Source: an uncultured Bacteroidales bacterium (GTDB lineage: Bacteria; Bacteroidota; Bacteroidia; Bacteroidales; Porphyromonadaceae). From it: a stretch of DNA of 64,000 nucleotides. The notes beneath the pieces are model-generated. The model did not search any database. It had not been told where the DNA came from and saw only the letters and a program-made list of their open reading frames with translations. Each line of letters starts with the position of its first letter. The stretch's first letter is position 1. Positions 8,645 to 16,441 of this stretch are shown piece by piece. The stretch lies in contig CAMYPM010000002.1 in the NCBI GenBank assembly GCA_947290775.1, positions 62,001 to 126,000 of the forward strand. Reading direction: 5' to 3'. The translations under genes were made by a program, and so were the position numbers.

Positions 8645-10201
8645 CTATTTTTTCTCTGATGTAGTATTAATGACATATTCCCACAGCGAATCTGCGCCAA
8701 GCAGGGCAGTATCCTTAGTCTGAGGGATAGATCTATCGGGAACAAGTCTCTTCTCTCCACATCTTTTCTGATCTGGACGCATAAAAGACTTACTGCTAAT
8801 ATAACCCTTAAAGCCACTATTGGGGAGCGTGAATCCGATTACATCTCCATAATGGCAAGGAGCGAAGGCACAGGGTGCATTAGCATCTTCAAGGATAAGT
8901 GCTACCCCTGAATCCTGTGCTACAGTTGCAAGCATCCCAGCACTACTGAAGGTCTTCTCTCCAACGAATATGTAGACGTCTCCCTTAAAAGTCCGTTGAG
9001 GGTTGTGGCTCTGATCGCATGACATTTGACTTTGATCGTCTGCAGAGATCAAGTCACTAAAAGTCTTTCCATCAATCATCTTCCCAGAGTATTCTTTTGG
9101 AATCCTATCAGACAGGGAGGGGCAGTTACTTCTCCACAACTCAGACACTCGTAAGTGATATGTATAGCTTGAGGTGGCCTCTCTTGGCGTGGGTAAATAC
9201 TTGAGTAGCATATCTCCAAGCATGCTACTCCCTCCAGAGTTGTAGCGGAGATCTATGATCAGTGTGTGCGTATGAAGCGAGTCCATCTCTTTAAACATCT
9301 GATCAATAAAGTCCGAAAAACGAGGGAGAGAGGACAGGTATGCTTGCTCTTGAGGGGTTAGTTTATCTCCACTTTGCTTAGAACTAGTAATGCGACTATA
9401 CTCAGACTGATAGTCTTTCATAGCATTCATCTGGAGATAGGCAACTCCTGGAGCTGCCATCACATCATACCAGTACAAAGCTTTTCGTGGAGCTGTAAGC
9501 GTGTTGTAATGTGTCGCATTTGGACTGCTATACAGCTCCACTCTATCACTCACAGATATGGGCGAGATAAAGATGGAGTCCATATCAGCAAATGTAACTT
9601 TCAAAGTGTCTAAGCCTAGAGATCTCCAATAGATACAGAATGAACCCAAGGCACTTACTTGAGAGAGAGAGTACTGCACATTGTCCGCACTGATATAGCG
9701 CCTGAGCGTATCGACAACATTTAGAATAGGGATGTCACAGATGGACTTAATCTCCTTTCCTACATAGCTCTGAAGGGTCTTGGGTGCTGTCATGAGACGC
9801 ACCGTAGGGTACTCTTCGATCCCTAGCCTAATTGGGTAGTAAGTCTTAAACAGAGCGGTGTCAAGAGTCAGCGTAGTGTGACCGTCACCCATCAAACTCG
9901 TAAATTGCTGAAGAAGGAGGTACGAATCCGCACGTGTATTGATATGCTTGGCTAACTGATAAAACTTAGCTAATTCACTATCAAGACTAATCGCAAAGTC
10001 CGCCTCAAGCATTTTAGGATGACTCTCTTTTAGAAGTTTGCCAAGCACTTGTAGATCTCTTTGTGTGGCATTCTCTTCCTCGGTTAGAGTAGCTTGGCTA
10101 GGGGTGTTTGCAAATGTGAGAACGTCTTGAGCATAAGTATTGAACGCTAACAGACATAGGCATAACGATGTCAGAAAGCAAAGAAAAAATCTATTCGTCA
10201 T
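8645..10201 (-). CDS. S41-family (C-terminal processing type) secreted peptidase
   Basis: A 518-residue protein with a signal peptide (cleavage near residue 25, NTYAQ). The C-terminal half carries the S41 fold. LIIDLRYNSGGSS is the conserved Asp-Leu-Arg-x-Asn-x-GG strand, and VGEKTFSSAG contains the expected catalytic serine (TFSSA) at about residue 423. The N-terminal 200 residues resemble the tri-helical region found in Bacteroidetes S41 proteins. No PDZ domain is obvious. It probably cleaves peptides in the periplasm or at the surface. It sits inside the accessory island but looks intact, with its own promoter-like TACCTTTG about 60 bases upstream. The C-terminus has extra Cys residues (CAFAPC), possibly a disulfide. 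Confidence 0.8.
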   Translation of the reverse strand: MTNRFFLCFLTSLCLCLLAFNTYAQDVLTFANTPSQATLTEEENATQRDLQVLGKLLKESHPKMLEADFAISLDSELAKFYQLAKHINTRADSYLLLQQFTSLMGDGHTTLTLDTALFKTYYPIRLGIEEYPTVRLMTAPKTLQSYVGKEIKSICDIPILNVVDTLRRYISADNVQYSLSQVSALGSFCIYWRSLGLDTLKVTFADMDSIFISPISVSDRVELYSSPNATHYNTLTAPRKALYWYDVMAAPGVAYLQMNAMKDYQSEYSRITSSKQSGDKLTPQEQAYLSSLPRFSDFIDQMFKEMDSLHTHTLIIDLRYNSGGSSMLGDMLLKYLPTPREATSSYTYHLRVSELWRSNCPSLSDRIPKEYSGKMIDGKTFSDLISADDQSQMSCDQSHNPQRTFKGDVYIFVGEKTFSSAGMLATVAQDSGVALILEDANAPCAFAPCHYGDVIGFTLPNSGFKGYISSKSFMRPDQKRCGEKRLVPDRSIPQTKDTALLGADSLWEYVINTTSEKK

Positions 10202-10259
10202 AAGGACAGGGCTTTGTGTGATTGATGAATGAATGTACTTGATAGAGTGAATACTAGTG

Positions 10260-10267
10260 CAAAGGTA
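10260..10267 (-). promoter_or_regulatory. Bacteroidetes -7 box for the S41 peptidase gene
   Basis: The minus-strand sequence TACCTTTG matches the TAnnTTTG -7 consensus and lies 59 bases before the start codon. No clear -33 TTG is seen at the usual spacing. Confidence 0.5.
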
Positions 10268-10293
10268 CGATAATTTTCCTTTTTAGCCTGTAA

Positions 10294-10620
10294 TTACAAT
10301 GAAAGCAAGCTTACTACCAATGCTTCTATGAGTACAACTATAACCTTGGTTACAGCACCAAGAGCTCCGAAATTTCTAAACCCACAAAAGGATAATAAAC
10401 GCAATATCATAAACTCCAATAAAAAGCACACAATCAACCCGAGTAAAAATGTCGTTACAATTCTCTTAATTACAAAGGATGGCTCTCTTATCGCAATCAG
10501 CCAATCTTCTTTTGTGCCAATCCAAAAGTTAAACAACAGGAGCATGAAGAGAAAAGCCACTACAAAAGAGAGGATTGAAGGAAACCTATTTGAAACTTTA
10601 TTTTGTGCTGCCATTCTCAT
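10294..10620 (-). CDS. Unrecognised small integral membrane protein
   Basis: A 108-residue protein with three hydrophobic segments: about 14-33 (ILSFVVAFLFMLLLFNFW), 50-73 (IVTTFLLGLIVCFLLEFMIL) and 85-107 (AVTKVIVVLIEALVVSLLSL). A basic N-terminus precedes the first. There is no recognisable family and no catalytic motif. The frame on the opposite strand (10328-10714) is judged a shadow because the minus frame has a clean membrane topology. It belongs to the run of small envelope proteins that follows the second Rhs fragment in transcription order. The start could be Met1 or Met3. Confidence 0.45.
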   Translation of the reverse strand: MRMAAQNKVSNRFPSILSFVVAFLFMLLLFNFWIGTKEDWLIAIREPSFVIKRIVTTFLLGLIVCFLLEFMILRLLSFCGFRNFGALGAVTKVIVVLIEALVVSLLSL

Positions 10621-10705
10621 TACGAATTACAAATCCATTTACCTCTATAGTTTCATCTTACCCCACCATATGTATGATATAAGCAGAGAGAGGATCACTA
10701 ATTCT

Positions 10706-11224
10706 CTATTTTGAGTACACTTCCTCGAAGTTATACCCCTTGGGAGCTCGTCCTAGTTTAAAAAGATCGTATTGAAGCTGATAGGGAAAGCTCCCCCTTA
10801 TAAACTTTTTATTGAATAAGCATTGAGTATCAACACTACTATCCAATATTACTCCGTCTTTGAAGTATAATTCTATACTTTCCCCATCAAGCATATGCCT
10901 AAAACAGGCAATATCTTTATCAAGAGATCTATCAAAATAATCTACACTATCAGCGTAGAGAATAACATTTTCAGCCGGTATTGATTTATATTTTTGCGTA
11001 TGATAGGGCCTAATCCGATAGGCTTGTATTGAATTCCCGTTATGGAACCAGATCAAGTTGTAATTATGAAATGCAATCGAATAGACATAGATTGAATCGT
11101 TTTCCATAAGAAGTTTATCGACCAATCTATTAGTCCTCTTTTGTAAATATAATTGAGGACTGCAACTAAAGCACAACAATGGCATCAATAAGACAACCGC
11201 CATGCCTATATAACGACTTTTCAT
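10706..11224 (-). CDS. Unrecognised probable lipoprotein
   Basis: A 172-residue protein whose N-terminus MKSRYIGMAVVLLMPLLCFSC ends in Cys21. This looks like a lipoprotein signal, although the residue three before the Cys is not the canonical Leu. The mature domain (SPQLYLQKRTNRLV..., with WFHNGNSIQAYRI and IELYFKDGVILDSS) reads as mixed beta structure without a known family. It lies 86 bases upstream of the small membrane protein gene and 100 bases downstream of the DUF3592-like gene, all on the minus strand after an Rhs fragment. A displaced immunity or accessory lipoprotein is plausible by position only. Confidence 0.5.
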   Translation of the reverse strand: MKSRYIGMAVVLLMPLLCFSCSPQLYLQKRTNRLVDKLLMENDSIYVYSIAFHNYNLIWFHNGNSIQAYRIRPYHTQKYKSIPAENVILYADSVDYFDRSLDKDIACFRHMLDGESIELYFKDGVILDSSVDTQCLFNKKFIRGSFPYQLQYDLFKLGRAPKGYNFEEVYSK

Positions 11225-11324
11225 TTTATTTCCTCCTGATTACTCATTCCTACATTGTCATGTATCGACTTTTGTGTGTCACATATTGCCGTTCTTTTTA
11301 TTTTATCCCCTCCGATTTGGAGCA

Positions 11325-11729
11325 TTACCAAAACTTATTACTTTCTTTATTAACAGTGATCTTTGAATTTGACCAAAATAGAAAAGACGCAACAAACAGT
11401 AAGATAGCTATATATAACCCTCTTTTAATACCTGAATTACGACAAAACACTCTGTCAAGCAACTCGTCATAATAGAAGGTAGTAGTATTATATCCAATTT
11501 GCAATCTTTCTCCGTTGGCTATATTAGTAGTATACTTCTTATTTCGATAAATAACCTCCACTGTAGAGTGCTGCCTTGAGCTATGTCTCATATCTATATT
11601 AACTATATTACAAGCTATATTGTATTCAGTAGCAGTGATATTTCTTTCTCTTATATAAAGTAGAAACATATACGCCACAAAGAGACCTAAGCCGATATTT
11701 ATCAAACAAACGATGCTTCTTCTTTTCAT
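11325..11729 (-). CDS. Two-helix membrane protein with DUF3592-like layout
   Basis: A 134-residue protein with one hydrophobic helix at about 6-25 (IVCLINIGLGLFVAYMFLLY), an intervening beta-rich domain (VEVIYRNKKYTTNIANG, LQIGYNTTTFYYDELLDRVF) and a second helix at about 103-120 (GLYIAILLFVASFLFWS). This arrangement resembles DUF3592-type proteins, in which a small beta domain is held between two helices. I cannot confirm family membership. Its ATG overlaps the stop codon of the preceding Rhs fragment frame (TAATG), so the two would be translationally coupled. The region is very AT-rich compared with the core genome. Confidence 0.5.
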   Translation of the reverse strand: MKRRSIVCLINIGLGLFVAYMFLLYIRERNITATEYNIACNIVNIDMRHSSRQHSTVEVIYRNKKYTTNIANGERLQIGYNTTTFYYDELLDRVFCRNSGIKRGLYIAILLFVASFLFWSNSKITVNKESNKFW

Positions 11730-12046
11730 TATTGGCTGTTATTTAGGATTACTTTTTGAGTCTTACTACCAGCTGTTTTTGAAATGGTCTGTCTGGAGCC
11801 ATAGATACTCCCATCCAGGATGGTAGATATGCCCTTTACTGGAAATGCCGCCTTGCTGACAACAGAAAGTCCGTTGCTCACGGCATCATAGCTGTAGAGA
11901 TTGTCCATAATGGTGCCTACTTTAGCATTGACCACGAGGTTCTGTAGTCGGCGATGCTGTGTGTCATAGCTGTAGGTGATTGACTTACCTTCTGTCTTCA
12001 GATTTTCCGTCTGCTTACTTGTCATATTGCCAAAGGTATCACAAAT
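11729..12046 (-). pseudogene. Rhs/YD-repeat fragment, copy 2
   Basis: The frame from the ATG at 12025 encodes 98 residues, including ITYSYDTQHRRLQNLVV and DNLYSYDAVSNGLSVV, both typical of YD repeats. Homology-like coding continues upstream of that ATG (DTFGN, 12026-12040), which is a normal Rhs repeat start. A TAG then stops the frame at 12047-12049. The ATG is therefore an internal Met and the gene is 5'-truncated. The 3' end diverges from copy 1 after SRQTISKT and ends in TAATG, overlapping the next gene. It is a remnant of a large polymorphic-toxin-type protein, or a displaced C-terminal cassette. Confidence 0.7.
11774..11912 (-). repeat. 139-bp direct repeat (Rhs segment), copy 2
   Basis: Matches 7762-7900 with two mismatches, 4012 bp away in the same orientation. 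Recombination between the two copies would delete the S41 peptidase and several orphan genes. Confidence 0.9.
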
Positions 12047-12230
12047 CTAATTATCACGTTACGGAGAAATAATATCGTAGATTCAAGTAAGAAATGATTG
12101 CGCTCTTCATACGAACGTCTCTCCTCCGTTAGGTGATTCGTCAAAGGGCTTGTATACTCTTTCCCGTACAAGAAAGAGAATTATTTATCGTTCTAAGGAG
12201 ACGTAATATACCCTAGAGAGATTACTTATA

Positions 12231-12797
12231 TCAAGTCTTAAATCGATAAAACAAGATTTCAATCAAATAGTCGAGAATGCCCTTCTGTAACGGATATTCA
12301 GGACCTTTGAATCCTGGAGTGACAGTTATAGGCAAATTGAACTCGCAGACTTTCTCTCCCTCTTTACAGAGGACAAAATACATATAACTAATTCTCAAGT
12401 CGTGTTTGCATACTAACGAATCAGTGTTGGAGTATGTAAACCTTCGGGTACATGGATTCTCAGAGAATACCCTTTTCAAAATATCGTCATCTTCCAACCG
12501 CTGACTGCTTACTATATTAAAAGTTGCTTTTTTATCCACTTTATCAAACGATTGAGAAAGTCTGTATCTACGATAGTCGCTATCTTTTTTGTGTACAAGC
12601 AACAATTCATGGTTCATTATAAAAACAAAATATGTTGCATGTTGAACACTATCACCCAAGACTAATTGAGCTATGGCTTCAGCCCGCTGTATGTTATGAA
12701 GATCAACTAACTCAAGTGAGTTTATCAAGCTTGACTGAGCAAAAGCAATGCCGATAGGAAGCAGCATTATTAAAAAAGAGCACAACAGTTTGTTCAT
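12231..12797 (-). CDS. Unrecognised small secreted protein
   Basis: A 188-residue protein with a clear signal peptide (cleavage near residue 20, IGIAFAQ). The mature part (YFVFIMNHELLLVHKKDSDY, FVLCKEGEKVCEFNLPITV) has alternating hydrophobic pattern suggestive of beta strands and two cysteines that could pair. I recognise no family. It lies three bases downstream of the ankyrin-lipoprotein gene on the same strand, so the two are almost certainly co-transcribed. A toxin-immunity type partnership is conceivable in this island but is not shown by the sequence. Confidence 0.5.
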   Translation of the reverse strand: MNKLLCSFLIMLLPIGIAFAQSSLINSLELVDLHNIQRAEAIAQLVLGDSVQHATYFVFIMNHELLLVHKKDSDYRRYRLSQSFDKVDKKATFNIVSSQRLEDDDILKRVFSENPCTRRFTYSNTDSLVCKHDLRISYMYFVLCKEGEKVCEFNLPITVTPGFKGPEYPLQKGILDYLIEILFYRFKT

Positions 12798-12800
12798 TGT

Positions 12801-13538
12801 TTATAATGAGGTGAGGATTTTTTGCTGTAATAAATATAGATGACTGCCGGAAGGATATTCTTTGTCGTTTAAGATGTCGTATACTGTCTTTCCACCACCA
12901 TATGTTCCTGACGGGATATGTAATGATACATTTGACGATGATATTAAATAGTCAACTGTCTCTAACTTATTTTGAATTACTGCCTGTTCAATAGGTGATA
13001 TATGGTTCACCGTCATAAATGGGTCTGCATTACCTTTTTCAATTAGATATTTTACATATTCAATTGATGTTACCACTGCTGCATTTAGAGCATTTCTTTC
13101 CAATCCCATAACAGAATCCGTAGTTATTTTATTGGGATCTGCTCCAAATTGTAAAAGTGCAGTAATATATCTTATATCAGTTTTATAATTTGAGGTTAGA
13201 TACTTGGAGGCATAAATTAGAGGGGTTGTCCCATCAAAAGCAGTAAAATTAGGATTCGCACCTAAGCGTAACAAAGCTTCAGCGGATTTATAATGCCCAT
13301 TAAAGATGGACCAAATAAGTAAATTTTTATGATACTTAGCATCCACTTCATCTATATCAACCGACGGATTTGAATTTACAAACTCCCTCATTTTCACAGT
13401 ATCTTCGGATTGAACAAGTTTTGCAAGTGTCCAAACGCGAGAGTCTTGGAATGAATCAATACTGTGAAATGTCTTATTCTGACGGCATGATGCCGTCAGA
13501 ATAAGACAAATAAAGAATATAGCCGGAACTAATTTCAT
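12801..13538 (-). CDS. Ankyrin-repeat lipoprotein
   Basis: A 245-residue protein with a lipoprotein signal ending in LTASC (Cys18). It is followed by about four ankyrin repeats. Recognisable units are NLLIWSIFNGHYKSAEALLR with LGANPNFTAF, then GTTPLIYASKY with LLQFGADPNKI, then RNALNAAVV with YLIEKGNADPFM, then SPIEQAVIQN. Ankyrin repeats bind other proteins. On an exported lipoprotein they often belong to toxin-immunity or self-protection systems, which is inference here. The gene sits directly behind a duplicated promoter/start cassette (13571-13631) and is followed three bases later by a secreted-protein gene. Confidence 0.75.
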   Translation of the reverse strand: MKLVPAIFFICLILTASCRQNKTFHSIDSFQDSRVWTLAKLVQSEDTVKMREFVNSNPSVDIDEVDAKYHKNLLIWSIFNGHYKSAEALLRLGANPNFTAFDGTTPLIYASKYLTSNYKTDIRYITALLQFGADPNKITTDSVMGLERNALNAAVVTSIEYVKYLIEKGNADPFMTVNHISPIEQAVIQNKLETVDYLISSSNVSLHIPSGTYGGGKTVYDILNDKEYPSGSHLYLLQQKILTSL

Positions 13539-13570
13539 TTAAATAGATGGTTGATTGTCAAAGAACACAT

Positions 13571-13631
13571 CACTTTCTCTTTCTCTTTCATTTGCCTTTA
13601 TTCCTTTTTATTTCAGTTACCCTATATAAGC
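13571..13631 (-). repeat. Duplicated promoter/start-codon cassette, copy 1
   Basis: A 61-bp segment that matches 14747-14801. The core (13583-13631, 49 bp) is identical to 14753-14801, and one 6-bp unit (TCTCTT) is present twice here. In copy 2 it contains the upstream region, ATG and first codons of a real gene. Here the same ATG opens a short frame of about 18 codons that stops near the start of the ankyrin gene. It probably donates its promoter to that gene. Confidence 0.75.
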
Positions 13632-13816
13632 ACACACTCCCTACCCCTAAGTTCCGTACAGTTCCCCGAGTTTCACAGTTTGGAAATCGTATTGTGTCCT
13701 TAAGTGATTAGACTTACGGGCAAAATTATCCTACTAAAAGATTTTCGCTACTAACCGTCAAATTTTTTCAGCACACGTCAGCCTGTCATCCCTATCAATT
13801 CTGCCCATCCTTTTGC

Positions 13817-14761
13817 TTATAATTCAAAAGGAACTACTCGTTGAAATTCTCGAAAAATGTCAATATGCTCCGGCGCCTCTGCTCCTACAACTTTCCCATC
13901 ATAATCAATGAAGTAACTTATTCTGTAATCCAACGACATGTCATTATCCGACTCCACATCCTCAAGCATACGTTTATAAGAGTATTTAGTCTCCAACACC
14001 TTTATCTTCTCAGCTCCAAACTCATATATTATTGTTGCCTGTGCTGTCTCTCCATAAACAGTAGTAATGCTTTTTGATATTTTCCCATTTACATAATTGA
14101 CTTTAGCTTCTGCACCCTCACTGCTTATGCCTTCGATATTATATGTGATTGACGTTTCATTGGTTGCTCTACTCAATTGAAAGTCAGGTATTATATCTTC
14201 GATCAGAATCGGAATAAAGTCATCTTCCGGAAAATTACTTGAGATCAAACTCAGAGAACGATCCAATCTATAGATTCCCTGTATAGTATCTTCTCCTGGG
14301 TAATCTTCTATCTTAGGGATCTTACGATATACTTCAATCGTATCGCCTTTTAGCTTGTAAAAGATTGTGGGCAGGTCACACCCAACTGTGCTGTATACAT
14401 GAAGCTTGTATGCTATTCGATCTTCGGATTCGATGTAAGAAGCTATATAGCGATCTAGTGAGTAACCATCTGTTGTTTCATACATTAATAGCCAATAGCT
14501 GCTCGCTTCGACTTTGCAAACAGGATAATATCGTAACTTATATCTACTGTTCGGATTGATAAAGCAATCATTTCTAGTATTGCATAAGTAATCCAAAACA
14601 ACATTTTCGGGAATTGACGATCCCGGAGGAGCAGGACAAATTACAGAATCAGGAAATACTTCTTTCTTATCCCAATAGTCAAGTATACTATCTTGACCAA
14701 ACATTAGTGTTGTGCTCGAAATAAGCGCAAGCGTAAAAAAACAGATCACTTTCTCTTTCAT
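13817..14761 (-). CDS. Unrecognised secreted protein
   Basis: A 314-residue protein with a signal peptide (cleavage near residue 23, TLMFGQ). The mature part starts DSILDYWDKKEVFPDSVI and has several strand-like segments. The middle region (SYWLLMYETTDGYSLDRYIA, STVGCDLPTIFYKLKGDTI, IEVYRKIPKI) looks like a small beta domain. The C-terminal third (AKVNYVNGKISKSITTVYG, ISYFIDYDGKVVGA) looks like a repeated beta hairpin structure. I recognise no family. Its upstream region and first codons are duplicated 1170 bp downstream, in front of the ankyrin gene, which suggests a tandem duplication followed by replacement of the downstream copy. Confidence 0.55.
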   Translation of the reverse strand: MKEKVICFFTLALISSTTLMFGQDSILDYWDKKEVFPDSVICPAPPGSSIPENVVLDYLCNTRNDCFINPNSRYKLRYYPVCKVEASSYWLLMYETTDGYSLDRYIASYIESEDRIAYKLHVYSTVGCDLPTIFYKLKGDTIEVYRKIPKIEDYPGEDTIQGIYRLDRSLSLISSNFPEDDFIPILIEDIIPDFQLSRATNETSITYNIEGISSEGAEAKVNYVNGKISKSITTVYGETAQATIIYEFGAEKIKVLETKYSYKRMLEDVESDNDMSLDYRISYFIDYDGKVVGAEAPEHIDIFREFQRVVPFEL

Positions 14762-14801
14762 TTGCCTTTATTCCTTTTTATTTCAGTTACCCTATATAAG
14801 C
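14747..14801 (-). repeat. Duplicated promoter/start-codon cassette, copy 2
   Basis: A 55-bp segment containing the first five codons and about 40 bases of upstream DNA of the 314-residue secreted-protein gene. Its 49-bp core 14753-14801 is identical to 13583-13631. Confidence 0.75.
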
Positions 14802-15075
14802 GCACATTTCCTCACCCTACACTTGTTTTCTACACGCCCTTTATAAAACCGACTATCTTGAATGTTAATGCCCATGCGGCAATCTGCCTTATCATAATAC
14901 GAGAAGTAATTTGCCTTCCCATCAAATCCTATTCCTACAATATTAACAAAAAGCCCCGGTAAACTGATTATGTGCTATCTTGTCAATTCCATTAGAAAGA
15001 TAGTCTTTAAAACAAAAATTCTTTCAATCCGAAGGATCAAAAGAATTTATTCAACCGGTCACTCTCTTTTAGTAG
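14802..15075. other. Gene-free interval at the right edge of the accessory island
   Basis: No supported gene, no clear hairpin and no repeat beyond the cassette at its left end. The tRNA-Pro that follows marks the return to core genome. tRNA genes commonly flank inserted islands, but I find no direct repeat of the tRNA 3' end here. Confidence 0.4.
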
Positions 15076-15148
15076 TCGGGATGAGAAGACTCGAACTTCC
15101 GACCTCCACGTCCCGAACGTGGCGCGCTACCAACTGTGCTACATCCCG
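15076..15148 (-). tRNA. tRNA-Pro (anticodon CGG)
   Basis: A 73-nt cloverleaf on the minus strand. The acceptor stem pairs CGGGATG with CATCCCG, the D-arm contains AGTTGGTA, and the anticodon stem CCACG/CGTGG encloses loop TTCGGGA with anticodon CGG. The T-arm contains GTTCGAGTC. CCA is not encoded. It reads CCG proline codons. Confidence 0.95.
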
Positions 15149-15214
15149 TCGCTAAGTGAAGCCGTCTGCCACTCCTTTGTGTGCACAAACTTTGCCTATC
15201 ACTCAACGCAGGTG

Positions 15215-15244
15215 CAAAGGTAATCAATTATTCTTATATGCAAA
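15215..15244 (-). promoter_or_regulatory. Promoter of tRNA-Pro
   Basis: In minus-strand sense, TTTG (15244-15241) is followed after 18 bases by TACCTTTG (15222-15215). This is a good match to the Bacteroidetes primary-sigma consensus TTTG/TAnnTTTG. The -7 box ends 66 bases upstream of the tRNA. Confidence 0.7.
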
Positions 15245-15359
15245 AGCTCTCCTTACTACATCTATCTTTGCCCATCCACTCGTCTTCTTTTAGCGCATTT
15301 CATTACGTCAGGAAGAAAATCTCACCATAATTAATTCCCTTACTCCTCCAAAAAAATAT

Positions 15360-16409
15360 CTAATAATACCTTTGATTAGAGATAAAGATCTTTTTTTGAT
15401 CTGTAGGGACTCTATTGCTTGGGCATCTCTTTTTGGTGCTTTCAGCTTCCTGCACCAACTGAGCTATTAGTTCGGCTAAATCGGTCGAATCGTTTAACGA
15501 TTCAGCTAAGGAACAGCACTCTCCCCCTACCTCTATAAACTGCTTTTGGAGCACCACACCAATATCATATACATTTTCCAAACAGTCCATGAGAAAGCCC
15601 GGGCAAGCCACCAGCACCCTTTTGTAATTCAGTCTTAGCCATTCCGGCAAAGCTTGCTCTATATTGGGTTTGAGCCACTTTTTGCCTATAGCGGATTGAA
15701 AGTAGAGTCCTGTGGAGGGATGACCGGTCGGCAAAGCTTGGGTGATGAGTTGCGCAGTTTTTTTACATTGTTGAAAGTAATTGAAGCCGTACCAGCATCC
15801 ACACCACTGATGTACTAACGGAATACTGTGGAAACTTATGGCAATATGGTCGTATTGCGCTTCTGCTAATCTCTCTTGAATGCGCTTTACAATGGCACTA
15901 ATGTATCGCTTGTCGCTCCAGTAGGAATGTACGATATGAAGAGTCGTTTCCGGGAAAAAAAATTTAAGCGAGGCTTTAAGAGGCTCTATCGTTGAAATAG
16001 AGCTGCTGAACGTATGGTGTGGGTATAGTGAAAAGATGGTTATTTCACTGAAAGGGCCATCTTCTTGAATTTTCTGTATAAAGGGGGTAAGTGTGTCCTT
16101 TCCTTCATGTAAAGAGAAGTTGTAGATGCTGTGGGTGTCACCTACTAATTGCTGTAAGCGTAGGCGCAACCGCTCTCCATAGATGCGTAAGGGTAATTCC
16201 CCTCCATACAAATCTGATAATGCGGTATAGCGAGCTACTGAATGAGGAAGGTGACCAGGTAAAATGCGCTTCTCTATGATACGTCGTCTAATTGGTTGTG
16301 GAGCAGAGATTACATGTTTATCCCCAAGGTAGTTACGTATGTAGTCAGCTACTGCCTCGGAAGAGGTATTGCGCGGTGTGCCAATGGACGAGAGTATGAT
16401 CGCTTTCAA
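15360..16409 (-). CDS. hemH: Ferrochelatase
   Basis: A 349-residue protein of the ferrochelatase family, which inserts Fe2+ into protoporphyrin IX in the last step of heme synthesis. The family signature FHSIP, with the metal-proximal His, is at about residue 196. The second conserved block PGFLMDCLENVYDIG, with the catalytic Glu, is at about 270-284. The length is typical. The N-terminus (KAIILSSIGTPRNTSSEAV) replaces the usual LLVNLGTP form. A cluster of cysteines (WCGCW, QQCKK, GGECCSL) is present. It lies downstream of rpmH, separated by a strong terminator, so it must have its own promoter, which I did not identify. Confidence 0.9.
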   Translation of the reverse strand: MKAIILSSIGTPRNTSSEAVADYIRNYLGDKHVISAPQPIRRRIIEKRILPGHLPHSVARYTALSDLYGGELPLRIYGERLRLRLQQLVGDTHSIYNFSLHEGKDTLTPFIQKIQEDGPFSEITIFSLYPHHTFSSSISTIEPLKASLKFFFPETTLHIVHSYWSDKRYISAIVKRIQERLAEAQYDHIAISFHSIPLVHQWCGCWYGFNYFQQCKKTAQLITQALPTGHPSTGLYFQSAIGKKWLKPNIEQALPEWLRLNYKRVLVACPGFLMDCLENVYDIGVVLQKQFIEVGGECCSLAESLNDSTDLAELIAQLVQEAESTKKRCPSNRVPTDQKKIFISNQRYY

Positions 16410-16441
16410 GACTATTTCTTAGTTAAAAGCCCACTAAATAG

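Noticed and set aside
10328-10714. 128-codon plus-strand frame opposite the small membrane protein
   Set aside because: No signal, domain or plausible promoter; the minus-strand frame has a clear membrane topology.
7762-11912. Insertion sequence bounded by the two 139-bp copies
   Set aside because: The copies encode a YD-repeat segment, have no terminal inverted repeats, and no transposase lies between them.
15076-15148. Integration site of the accessory island at tRNA-Pro
   Set aside because: No direct repeat of the tRNA 3' end was found at the left side of the island and no integrase is present. The xerD gene is a chromosomal-type recombinase far away.
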